NCBI RefSeq assembly: GCF_009729855.1
Contig: NZ_WODA01000006.1
Coordinates: 124,001-188,000 of the forward strand
Direction: 5' to 3'
Length of the DNA stretch: 64,000 nt
Source: Agromyces luteolus
GTDB lineage: Bacteria > Actinomycetota > Actinomycetes > Actinomycetales > Microbacteriaceae
The notes beneath the pieces were generated by a model. It was not told where the DNA came from. It searched no databases and worked only from the letters and a program-made list of their open reading frames with translations. Shown here piece after piece: positions 54,199 to 62,778 of the stretch. Each line of letters starts with the position of its first letter. Position 1 is the first letter of the stretch. The position numbers were made by a program, and so were the translations under genes.

Positions 54199-54759
54199 AT
54201 GACCCGACTCACCCACCCGCGCATCGTCGCGCCGGTCGTCGCCGCCTTCCTGGCCCTCGGTCTCGCCGGATGCACCGGCGCCGACCCCGCACCGTCGACC
54301 TCGCCCGAACCGACCGCGTCCACCGACGCGCCGGCCGACTCCGCGAGCGCGGAGCCGACGCCCGACCCGTCGGTCATCCCCGCGACCTGCGAGACCGTGC
54401 TCACGCCCGACGCCTACCAGAAGCTCGCCGCCGACGGCCTCGAGGCCCGCGCCGCGACGCTCTTCGATCCGATCGCGACAGACATCGCCGACGAGGGCGG
54501 GCTCGTCTGCTCGTGGGGCAAGGCGAACACCGACAACGTGGTCGACGTCGCGCAGCTCGCGATCGGCGACGACGAGTCCGAGTGGATCGCCGCGCTCGGC
54601 GACGCCGGCTACGAGCCGAACGACGACCCCGTGCCCGGCGGCTACCGCGGGCAGCCCGACGCGGCGAACGGCATCAGCCCCGTGGTCGTCATCGAGGCCG
54701 GCACGCTGACCTACGTGAGCTCGCCGGTCTACGCGGCGTTCCTCCTCCCCGCGAGCTGA
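54199..54759 (+). CDS. small lipoprotein of unknown function
   Basis: A 186-residue lipoprotein; lipobox LAGC with Cys25. A Ser/Thr/Pro/Asp-rich linker of about 30 residues follows ([19 protein letters not shown]). The globular part (from about residue 60) has two cysteines, TCETVLTP and LVCSWGKAN, spaced about 45 residues apart, which may form a disulfide, as in DUF3558-like actinobacterial lipoproteins. No function can be assigned. Its upstream gene ends in a terminator, so it is a single-gene unit. The leaderless start agrees with the ATG chosen. Confidence 0.75.
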   Translation: MTRLTHPRIVAPVVAAFLALGLAGCTGADPAPSTSPEPTASTDAPADSASAEPTPDPSVIPATCETVLTPDAYQKLAADGLEARAATLFDPIATDIADEGGLVCSWGKANTDNVVDVAQLAIGDDESEWIAALGDAGYEPNDDPVPGGYRGQPDAANGISPVVVIEAGTLTYVSSPVYAAFLLPAS

Positions 54760-54814
54760 CGCGCGCGAACGGCCACGGCACCGCGCATCCAGCGCGTGCA
54801 CGGGCGTCGGCGCG

Positions 54815-54820
54815 TACCCT
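54815..54820 (+). promoter_or_regulatory. leaderless -10 element for rlmN
   Basis: TACCCT, 6 nt before the ATG at 54827. Confidence 0.5.
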
Positions 54821-54826
54821 TGGACC

Positions 54827-56071
54827 ATGCCGACCGACGCCCCCGAGACCCCCGCCGGCTCCGCGGGCATCCGCCAGGTCCGCCCGAAGACCGAGGGCTG
54901 GAAGCAGGCCAAGGGCCCCGACGGCCGCCCGCTGCTGCAGTTCGCGTCGCCGAAGCGCGGCAAGCCGCCCGCCCACCTCGCCGACCTCGCCCCGGAGGAG
55001 TGGACGGCGAGGGCCGACGAGCTCGGCGTGCCCGCGTTCCGCCTGAAGCAGGTCGCGCGCCACTGGTTCACCCGGTGGACGAGCGACCCCGCCGAGATGA
55101 CCGACCTGCCCGCCGACGGCCGCGAGGAGCTCGTCGCGGGCCTGCTCCCGCCGCTCCTCACCGAGGTCCGGCGCCTCGAGACCGACCGCGGCGACACGAT
55201 CAAGTTCCTGTGGAAGCTGCACGACGGCGCCCTCGTCGAGTCGGTGCTCATGCGCTATCCGGGTCGCATCACGCTCTGCGTGTCGAGCCAGGCCGGCTGC
55301 GGCATGAACTGCCCGTTCTGCGCGACCGGGCAGGCGGGACTCACCCGCAACATGTCGGCGGCCGAGATCCTGGCGCAGGTCGTCGAGGCGAACCGCGTGA
55401 TCGCGTCGGGCGCCCTGCACGGCAAGCGCGCCGACGACGGCACGCCCGAGCGCGTCTCGAACATCGTCTTCATGGGCATGGGCGAGCCGCTCGCGAACTA
55501 CGCCCGGCTCATGCGCGCGGTCCGCGCCATGGCGGCGCCCGCGCCGAACGGGCTCGGCATGTCGGCGCGCAACATCACGGTCTCGACCGTCGGGCTGGTC
55601 CCCGCCATCCGCAAGCTCGCCGACGAGCACGTGCCCGTGACCTTCGCGCTCAGCCTGCACGCGCCCGACGACGGGCTGCGCGACGAGCTGATCCCCGTGA
55701 ACTCCCGCTGGAAGGTCGACGAGGCCCTCGACGCCGCCCGCGAGTACTTCGAGAAGACCGGCCGTCGCGTCTCGATCGAGTACGCGCTCATCAAGGACAT
55801 GAACGACCACGGATGGCGCGCCGACCTGCTCGCCGAGAAGCTCAACCAGCGCGGCAAGGGGTGGGTGCACGTCAACCCGATCCCGCTGAACCCGACGCCC
55901 GGCTCGATCTGGACCGCCTCCGAGGTCGAGGTCCAGCGCGAGTTCGTCCGACGCCTCTCCGACGCGGGGATCCCGACGACCATCCGCGACACCCGCGGCA
56001 AGGAGATCGACGGCGCCTGCGGGCAGCTGGTCGCGACCGAGGACGACGAGGCGGCCGCGGCGCGCGCCTGA
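54827..56071 (+). CDS. rlmN: dual-specificity 23S rRNA/tRNA adenine-C2 methyltransferase RlmN
   Basis: Radical SAM methyltransferase of 414 residues that methylates A2503 of 23S rRNA and A37 of some tRNAs. The cluster motif C158-xxx-C162-xx-C165 (CGMNCPFC) is intact. [23 protein letters not shown] and [17 protein letters not shown] are RlmN signatures. The C-terminal [14 protein letters not shown] carries the second catalytic cysteine. Leaderless ATG at 54827. Its stop is 47 bp upstream of the permease. Confidence 0.95.
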   Translation: MPTDAPETPAGSAGIRQVRPKTEGWKQAKGPDGRPLLQFASPKRGKPPAHLADLAPEEWTARADELGVPAFRLKQVARHWFTRWTSDPAEMTDLPADGREELVAGLLPPLLTEVRRLETDRGDTIKFLWKLHDGALVESVLMRYPGRITLCVSSQAGCGMNCPFCATGQAGLTRNMSAAEILAQVVEANRVIASGALHGKRADDGTPERVSNIVFMGMGEPLANYARLMRAVRAMAAPAPNGLGMSARNITVSTVGLVPAIRKLADEHVPVTFALSLHAPDDGLRDELIPVNSRWKVDEALDAAREYFEKTGRRVSIEYALIKDMNDHGWRADLLAEKLNQRGKGWVHVNPIPLNPTPGSIWTASEVEVQREFVRRLSDAGIPTTIRDTRGKEIDGACGQLVATEDDEAAAARA

Positions 56072-56118
56072 GCGCTCCGACCGCCGCGATCCCGCCCCGA
56101 CCCCGCCGTGCAGGAACG

Positions 56119-57148
56119 ATGACCTCCCCGACGACGACCACGCGCCGCCGCGCCCGAACAGGTGCCCGACCGCCCCGGCGGCCGCTCGGGACGATCGGCC
56201 TCGCGATCGGCCTCGCCGCCGTCGCGCTGTTCGCGGGGATCCGCATCCTGACGCCGGAGGACCGCGGCGACGCCCTCTCGGACGCGGTCCAGGACTTCGT
56301 CACGCTCTCGGCGAGCGTCGTGATCGAGAGCCTCCCGTTCGTCTTCCTCGGCATCGTGCTCTCCATCGCCGTGCAGCTCTGGCTGCCGCCGGACTTCCTC
56401 ATGCGACGGCTCCCGGCGAACGGGTTCCTGCGGCGCGCGGTCATCTCGCTCCTCGGCATCCTGCTTCCCGTCTGCGAGTGCGGGAACGTGCCGCTCGCGC
56501 GCGGGCTCCTCCAGCGCGGGCTGACGGTCGGCGAGTCGATGACCTTCCTCCTGGCGGCGCCGATCCTGAACCCGGTCACGATCATCACGACCTACCAGGC
56601 GTTCGGGTGGCAGGACGGCATCCTCGTCTGGCGCATCGTCGGCGGGTTCGTCATCGCGAACCTCGTCGGCTGGGTGTTCAGCCGGCATCCCGACCCGACG
56701 TCCCTCCTCACACCGGCGTTCCAGGCGGCGTGCGCCCGCGAGCATGCGGATGCCTCGGCGACGCCGCGGCGCGGCGCGCGCATGTTCGTCGAGGAGACCT
56801 CGGCGATGCTGCCCGCGCTCTTCGTCGGGTCGGCGATCGCCGGATTCATCCAGGTCGCGGTCTCCCGCGACATCCTGATCACCCTCGGCCAGAACCCCGT
56901 GCTGAGCGTGTTCGCGCTCATGCTCCTCGCCTTCGTCGTCGCCCTGTGCTCGAACGTCGACGCGTTCTTCGTCCTGGCGTTCGGCTCGACCTTCATGCCC
57001 GGCGCGATCGTCGCGTTCCTCGTCTTCGGGCCGATGGTCGACGTGAAGATGCTCGCGCTCATGCGCACGACGTTCACGACCCGGACGCTCGTGCAGTTGA
57101 CCGCGATCGTCGCGCTCGCGAGCGCCGCGCTCGGGCTGGCGGTGAACC

Positions 57149-57159
<11 letters not shown>
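56119..57159 (+). CDS. COG0701 (UPF0718/DUF318) family permease
   Basis: A 346-residue permease with about nine hydrophobic segments. The family motif LLPVCECGNVPLARGLLQRG holds Cys119-x-Cys121, and the second repeat FALMLLAFVVALCSNVDAFFVLAFGSTFMPGAIVAFLVFGPMVDVKML is typical. COG0701 includes the organoarsenical exporter ArsP and permeases of unknown substrate. The TIGR03943 gene follows with an 11-bp overlap, the standard partner of this subgroup. ATG 56119 is preceded by AGGA. Distance and lack of ArsR sites argue against an arsenic role here. Confidence 0.85.
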
Positions 57160-57920
<761 letters not shown>

Positions 57921-57931
<11 letters not shown>

Positions 57932-59348
57932 CCTCCGGAGCCCGCGCGACGCGGATCGGGCGCGGCGAGCCGACGGTCGCCGGTTCCGGCGCGGACTGGC
58001 GGCGACGATCGGCGTGCTCGCCGGGGCGTCGGTCATCCTCGGCGCCGCCTCGCTGACCCAGGGCCCGAAGGTGACCGACGCGGCCATCGACGTCGAACGT
58101 GCCACGAGGCTCGCCGGCTCGCGACTCGTGCTCGACCTCAACCAGCCCGTCGACCGGGTCGACGGCGACGTCGAGGTGACGCCGGGCGCATCCTCGGAAC
58201 TCGAGATCGACGGCAACCGGCTGATCGTGTCGTTCGACGAACCGCTGCCGTACCACGAGACGGTGACGGTGACGATCGACGGCGTGGTCGGCACGGCGCA
58301 GCCGGCGGCGGCGACGATCGAGTACCGGTTCACCACTGCGGACGAACCCGTGCACACCCTCGTCCGTCGCAGTCCCGACGGACGACCCGATGTCGTCCGG
58401 CGTGCGCACGTGGGCGACCCGACGCCCGAGGACGTCCTGGAGGCACCCCGGCTCCGATCGTTCGCCCACGCCGGCGACGCCGTCGTCGGCGTGGCGATCG
58501 AGGACGACGACTCGAACACGCTGCGCGTCGCCGGGATCGGCGACGCCACGCAGACGGTCGCGCTCCCCGAGCCGGGGACCGTGAACTCGATCGCCGGCTC
58601 GACGACCCAGCCGCTCGTCGGGTTCACGTTCAACGCGACCGCCGCGGGGGCTGAGCAGGCCCCGCAGAGCGTCCTGTACACGCTCGACGTCTCGGGGGCG
58701 ACGGCGGAGCCCGTGCCGGTCCTCGGTCCCGACGGCACGCCGGTGTCGGTGAACGACTGGGTGTTCGTCCCGGGCACGACGTCGGTCGTGGTGCAGGACG
58801 TGGACGGAGCGGTGTTCCTCGCCGACGCCCTCGGACTCTCGCCCGCGCAGCCGCTCGGGACCCACGCCGAGCTCCGCGGCATCCTGCCGGGGACGACCGA
58901 CCTGGTCCTGGCGGATCCGGATCGGGGAACGATCCTCGACCTCGCGACCGGCGAGACCCGCGAGAACCTCCTCCCGTCCGCCGAACTCCCCGACGAGGCC
59001 TACCCGGGACGCGTCGTCCAGCTCGACGACGATGGGACCCACCTGCTCGAGGTCCTCATCGTGTCCGGCGACGGCGCGGGGTCCGTCGCCACCGAGGCGC
59101 TCCTGGCCAGGGTCGGCGAGGCCGAGACGGTCGTGCTCCACGCCACCGGCGGCGACAGCCGGCGACTCGCGACCTGCCTCTCGCCGAACGGTCGACTGGT
59201 CGCCGTCGAGACGGCGCCGATCGGGGCGGAATCGGACGGCTACCCCGGCGCACCCTCGCTCCTCGGCCGGCTCACGACGGTCGTCGACGTCGAGACCGGC
59301 GAGGTGGTCCTGACCCAGAACGGCGGCTCCTCGGACTGGTGCCACTGA
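57921..59348 (+). CDS. membrane-anchored extracytoplasmic protein with Ig-like and propeller-like regions
   Basis: A 475-residue protein. After a basic cytoplasmic tail, one hydrophobic segment (about 26-46) anchors it. Residues 55-135 look like a Big_5/SbsA Ig-like domain (LVLDLNQPVDRVDGDVEVTPG, YHETVTVTIDG). The rest has repeating WD/propeller-like strands (AGDAVVGVAIEDDDSNTLRVAGIG, TTQPLVGFTFNA, RGILPGTTDLVLADP). Two Cys lie near the C-terminus. It overlaps the TIGR03943 gene by 11 bp, so it is cotranscribed with the permease pair and may be a third subunit. No family name can be given. Confidence 0.78.
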
Positions 59349-59354
59349 GCGCCC

Positions 59355-59383
59355 TTTACGGATGCCGCGGTCCGGCGTATGCT
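59355..59383 (+). promoter_or_regulatory. promoter of the leader ORF / RIO kinase transcript
   Basis: TTTACG (59355-59360), 17-bp spacer, TATGCT (59378-59383). It gives an untranslated leader of about 80 nt before the small ORF at 59470. Confidence 0.6.
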
Positions 59384-59410
59384 CATGCGGGCCGCGCCAC
59401 GCGGCATCCG
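59359..59410. promoter_or_regulatory. 11-bp inverted repeat flanking the -10 element
   Basis: CGGATGCCGCG (59359-59369) and CGCGGCATCCG (59400-59410) are perfect complements 30 bp apart. They flank the -10 and start site of the promoter above. It may be an operator, or a terminator of the upstream gene. Each arm contains the over-represented 9-mer of this window. Confidence 0.5.
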
Positions 59411-59469
59411 TCGCCCGATCGGGGCGACCACCACGCCCGCAGCGGGCCGAGACCGGAAGGAGTGAAGCG

Positions 59470-59529
59470 ATGAACACCGTCCTTGTCGCGCGTATCGCAG
59501 ACACCCTTCCCTGCGAGGCCGCCCGCTAG
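59470..59529 (+). CDS. 19-residue leader-type small ORF
   Basis: ATG at 59470, preceded by the strong Shine-Dalgarno GGAAGGAG, encodes MNTVLVARIADTLPCEAAR and ends at TAG 59527-59529. It has one Cys, four residues before the C-terminus. It lies between a good promoter and the hairpin that masks the ribosome site of the RIO kinase; the stop is 12 nt before the stem. These features suggest a cis-acting leader peptide or a genuine tiny protein. No family is known to me. Translation itself is inferred from the RBS. Confidence 0.65.
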   Translation: MNTVLVARIADTLPCEAAR

Positions 59530-59540
59530 CATCAGCGACC

Positions 59541-59570
59541 GGTGGCCTCCACGATCTCGGAGACACCACC
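59541..59570 (+). promoter_or_regulatory. hairpin sequestering the RIO kinase ribosome site
   Basis: GGTGG (59541-59545) pairs with CCACC (59566-59570), and CTCC (59547-59550) pairs with GGAG (59559-59562), leaving an 8-nt loop. GGAG is the Shine-Dalgarno of the kinase, whose GTG follows directly at 59571. Ribosomes on the small ORF would cover or open the structure. Confidence 0.6.
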
Positions 59571-60467
59571 GTGAACATGCTGTCGTCACTGGACGATTCC
59601 GCCGCGCGATCGCGCGCGGCCACCGCTGCGCCGTTCGGCGCGGCATCCGCCTCACTCGCCTTCTCGGACGTCGAGCCCGGCGAGGACCAGCGCTGGTCGA
59701 CCTGGCCGGCGACCCAGCCCAGCGAGCGCGGGCCGCAGCCGCGGCCCGACTGGCTCGTCACCTCCGCCGCGGCGATCGACACCGAGCTCGGCATCGTGAA
59801 GACCGGCAAGGAGGCCGACCTCTGGCTCATCGAGCGCGCCGTGCCCGGCGCGCCCGCCGACGTGCCCGGGAACGCGACGCTGCTCGCCGCGAAGCGGTAC
59901 CGCGGCGCCGAGAACCGGCTCTTCCACCGGTCGGCGATCTACACCGAGGGGCGCGGCACGCGTCGCTCGCGCGACGTGCGCGCCGTGCAGCGCTCGTCGT
60001 CGTACGGCCGCGAGGTCGCACGCGTCGAGTGGGCGTACGCCGAGTTCGCCGCGCTGTCGCGCCTGACCGAGCTCGGTGCGGCCGTGCCGTACCCGGTGCA
60101 GGTCGGCGAGACCGAGGTGCTCATGGAGTTCATCGGCGAGGGCCGGGTCGCTGCACCTCGGCTCGCCCAGGTGCGAGCCGCGCCCGACGAGCTGCGCGAG
60201 CTCTTCCAGCAGGTCGCCGCGTTCATGCGGACGCTCGCGCACGCGGGTCTCGCGCACGGCGACCTCTCGCCGTACAACCTGCTCGTCGACCGCGGACGCG
60301 TCGTCGCGATCGACCTGCCGCAGGTCGTCGACGTCGTCGCGAACCCGAACGGGTTCGACCTCCTGCACCGCGACTGCGTGAACGTGTGCGAGTGGTTCAC
60401 GAGGCAGCGGCTCGAGTGCGACGCCGAGGAGCTCTTCGCCGAGCTCGTCGGCGACGTGACGCGGTGA
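59571..60467 (+). CDS. RIO1-family serine/threonine kinase-like protein
   Basis: A 298-residue kinase-fold protein. The N-terminal ~60 residues are Ala/Ser-rich. A flexible P-loop (GIVKTGKEADLWLIER) and the ATP-contacting lysine (LLAAKRYRG) follow. The catalytic loop is H229-GDLSPYN (Asp231, Asn236), and the metal loop is IDLPQVVD, as in RIO kinases, in place of DFG. The C-terminus has a helical region with HRDCVNVCEWF. Substrate unknown; archaeal and eukaryotic relatives act in ribosome maturation. GTG start at 59571; an ATG two codons later is possible. Translation is probably tied to the upstream leader ORF and hairpin. Confidence 0.88.
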   Translation: MNMLSSLDDSAARSRAATAAPFGAASASLAFSDVEPGEDQRWSTWPATQPSERGPQPRPDWLVTSAAAIDTELGIVKTGKEADLWLIERAVPGAPADVPGNATLLAAKRYRGAENRLFHRSAIYTEGRGTRRSRDVRAVQRSSSYGREVARVEWAYAEFAALSRLTELGAAVPYPVQVGETEVLMEFIGEGRVAAPRLAQVRAAPDELRELFQQVAAFMRTLAHAGLAHGDLSPYNLLVDRGRVVAIDLPQVVDVVANPNGFDLLHRDCVNVCEWFTRQRLECDAEELFAELVGDVTR

Positions 60468-60529
60468 TCGAACCACCAGCCACGGGATGAGAGACTGTGG
60501 GAGTTTCAGCGAACGACCCTGGGGAGATC

Positions 60530-61102
60530 ATGACCGACACCGGACCCGACCTGAGCGGCGACTGGGACCTCGACCCGGCTCACACGCGCATCGGCTTCTC
60601 GGCCAAGCACGCGATGGTGGCCAACGTCCGCGGCGCCTTCAACGAGCTGACCGGCGCCCTGCACGTCGACTTCGACGACCCTGACGCGTCGACGGCCGAG
60701 ATCGTGCTGAAGGTGGCGAGCATCGACACGCGCAACGCGCAGCGCGACGAGCACCTGCGCAGCGCGGACTTCTTCGACGCCGAGACGTTCCCCGACATCA
60801 CGTTCCGCAGCACGCGGATCGAGGAGGTCGGCGACAACGCGCTCGTGGTGTCGGGCGACCTCACGATCCGCGACGTGACGAAGCCGATCACCATCCCGAT
60901 CGAGTTCACCGGCGTCGAGACCGATGCGTTCGGCGCGCTGCGCGCCGGCTTCGAGGGCACCCGCCGCATCGACCGCCGCGAGTTCGGCCTCGAGTGGAAC
61001 ATGGCGCTCGATTCGGGCGGATGGCTCGTCTCCGAGAAGATCACGCTCGAGTTCGAGCTCTCGGCGATCAAGCGCGAGAGCGCGGCGGCGTCGGCCGCCT
61101 GA
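60530..61102 (+). CDS. YceI family lipid-binding protein
   Basis: A 190-residue YceI-like lipocalin-type protein. It shows GDWDLDPAHTRIGFSAKHAMVANVRGAFNELTGALHVD, IDTRNAQRDEHLRSADFFDAETFPDITFRST, GDLTIRDVTKPITIPIEFTGV and FGLEWNMALDSGGWLVSEKITLEFELSA. The fold binds isoprenoid-like hydrophobic molecules. No signal peptide is present, as in many actinobacterial members, so it is probably cytoplasmic. The ATG at 60530 has GGGGAG; the longer frame at 60497 is not supported. A hairpin terminator follows. Confidence 0.93.
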   Translation: MTDTGPDLSGDWDLDPAHTRIGFSAKHAMVANVRGAFNELTGALHVDFDDPDASTAEIVLKVASIDTRNAQRDEHLRSADFFDAETFPDITFRSTRIEEVGDNALVVSGDLTIRDVTKPITIPIEFTGVETDAFGALRAGFEGTRRIDRREFGLEWNMALDSGGWLVSEKITLEFELSAIKRESAAASAA

Positions 61103-61118
61103 CGCGGGGGTTTGGGGG

Positions 61119-61144
61119 AGCCGGCGGCGTGACCGCTGCCGGCT
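61119..61144 (+). terminator. hairpin terminator after yceI-type gene
   Basis: AGCCGGCGGC (61119-61128) / GCTGCCGGCT (61135-61144), a 10-bp stem with one G-U pair. Confidence 0.6.
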
Positions 61145-61251
61145 ATTGCGCGCTGCGCCGGAGGCGCTAGCCTGCACGGGATCGACGCGGATCGGGCACC
61201 GACCGGGCGCGCCGTCACCGCCCGTTCACCCCACGTCGGAAGACTCCCCCC

Positions 61252-62709
61252 ATGACCGACCAGCCCCAGTCGCCCGAGCCGCCGCGCCCCACCCGTCCCG
61301 GGGGCGTCACGCCCCCGCTCTCGACCGCCGAACTGCGCGCCGTCACCGGGCTCGAGCTGCAGGGCGAGCGGACGATCCCGAAGCGACAGGTCTGGTCGTG
61401 GGCGCTCTGGGACTGGGCGACGCAGCCGTTCAACTCGGTCATCCTCACGTTCGTCTTCACGGCGCTCTACCTCACGAGCGACTGGTTCCTCGACCCGGCG
61501 GTCGCGGAGCTCGGCGAGGGCGACCCGGCGTACGAGCGCGGGCTCGCCGAACTCGCGAGCGGCCTCGGCTGGGCCATCACGATCGCCGGCGTCCTGATCG
61601 CCGTGCTGGCCCCCGTGCTGGGTCAACGAGCGGATGTCGCCGGCCGGCGCAAGCTCTGGCTGGGCGGCGCGACCGCGGCGCTCGTGGCCTGCATGCTCGG
61701 CCTCTTCTTCGTGCAGGGGACGCCGTCGTTCTTCCTGCTCGGCGTCTCGCTGATCGCCGCGGGCACGGTCTTCAGCGAGATCGCGGGAGTGAACTACAAC
61801 GCGATGCTCGTGCAGGTCTCGACGCCGAAGACGGTCGGCAAGGTCTCCGGACTGGGTTGGGGCCTCGGCTACCTCGGCGGCATCGTCGCGCTCGTGCTCG
61901 TCGTCGTCGCCACGACGTTCGACTGGTGGGGCATGCCGACCGACGACGGGCTCGTCTTCCGCGTCATCGCGGTCGGATGCGCGGTGTGGACGCTCGTGTT
62001 CGCCTGGCCCGTGCTCGTCTACGTTCCTGAGGCGCCGCCCGCGCCGGGGCGCGAGCGGGTCGGGTTCCTTCGGAGCTACGCGGTGCTCGTGCAGGACATC
62101 GTGCGGCTCTGGCGCGAGTCGCGCCCGACCTTCTGGTTCCTGCTCGCGAGCGCGGTGTTCCGCGACGGGCTGGCGGGCGTCTTCGCGTTCGGCGCCGTGA
62201 TCGCCGCGGTCGCCTTCCACTTCACCTCGGACGAGGTCCTGATCTTCGGCATCGCGGCGAACCTGCTGGCCGGAGTCTCGACGATCGTCGCGGGCCGCTT
62301 CGACGACCGGTTCGGCCCGCGCGCGGTCATCCTGACGGCGCTCGGCGGGCTCGTCGGCGCCGGGCTCATCGTCTTCTTCCTGCATGACGCCGGGAAGCTG
62401 CCGTTCTGGATCTTCGGCCTCATCCTCACGCTCTTCGTGGGGCCCGCGCAGGCGGCGTCCCGCTCGTTCCTCGCGCGCGTGACCCCGGCCGGTCGCGAGA
62501 GCGAGATCTTCGGCCTCTACGCGACCACGGGCCGGGCGGCGAGCTTCCTGTCGCCGCTGCTCTGGTCGACGTTCATCGCGATCTTCGGTGCGACCTACTG
62601 GGGCGTGCTCGGCATCGTGCTCGTGCTCGCCGCCGGGCTCGTGCTCATGCTGTTCGTCCGTGTGCCGCAGCGGGCGACGGATGCCGCGGCCGGGCCGACC
62701 GCGCGATAG
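61252..62709 (+). CDS. UMF1/Atg22-like MFS transporter
   Basis: A 485-residue major facilitator. The N-terminal ~40 residues are Pro-rich and cytoplasmic. QVWSWALWDWATQPFNSVILTFVFTALYLTSDWF is the UMF1 opening (WALWDWA-x-P-F-N), and SEIAGVNYNAMLVQVSTPKTVGKVSGLGWGLGYLGGIVALV and GPAQAASRSFLARVTPAGRESEIFGLYATTGRAASFLSPLLWS are also family signatures. Relatives in fungi export amino acids from vacuoles; bacterial substrates are unknown. TAGCCT at 61168-61173 could be the -10; GGAAGA lies before the ATG. A terminator follows it. Confidence 0.9.
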   Translation: MTDQPQSPEPPRPTRPGGVTPPLSTAELRAVTGLELQGERTIPKRQVWSWALWDWATQPFNSVILTFVFTALYLTSDWFLDPAVAELGEGDPAYERGLAELASGLGWAITIAGVLIAVLAPVLGQRADVAGRRKLWLGGATAALVACMLGLFFVQGTPSFFLLGVSLIAAGTVFSEIAGVNYNAMLVQVSTPKTVGKVSGLGWGLGYLGGIVALVLVVVATTFDWWGMPTDDGLVFRVIAVGCAVWTLVFAWPVLVYVPEAPPAPGRERVGFLRSYAVLVQDIVRLWRESRPTFWFLLASAVFRDGLAGVFAFGAVIAAVAFHFTSDEVLIFGIAANLLAGVSTIVAGRFDDRFGPRAVILTALGGLVGAGLIVFFLHDAGKLPFWIFGLILTLFVGPAQAASRSFLARVTPAGRESEIFGLYATTGRAASFLSPLLWSTFIAIFGATYWGVLGIVLVLAAGLVLMLFVRVPQRATDAAAGPTAR

Positions 62710-62722
62710 ACGCGAACACGAC

Positions 62723-62761
62723 GACGGCGCGCCGCCCCGGGGAGGGGAGCGACGCGCCGTC
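62723..62761. terminator. bidirectional hairpin terminator
   Basis: GACGGCGCG (62723-62731) / CGCGCCGTC (62753-62761), perfect 9-bp stem between convergent genes. Confidence 0.65.
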
Positions 62762-62778
62762 GGGCTTGGGGGGCCGGA

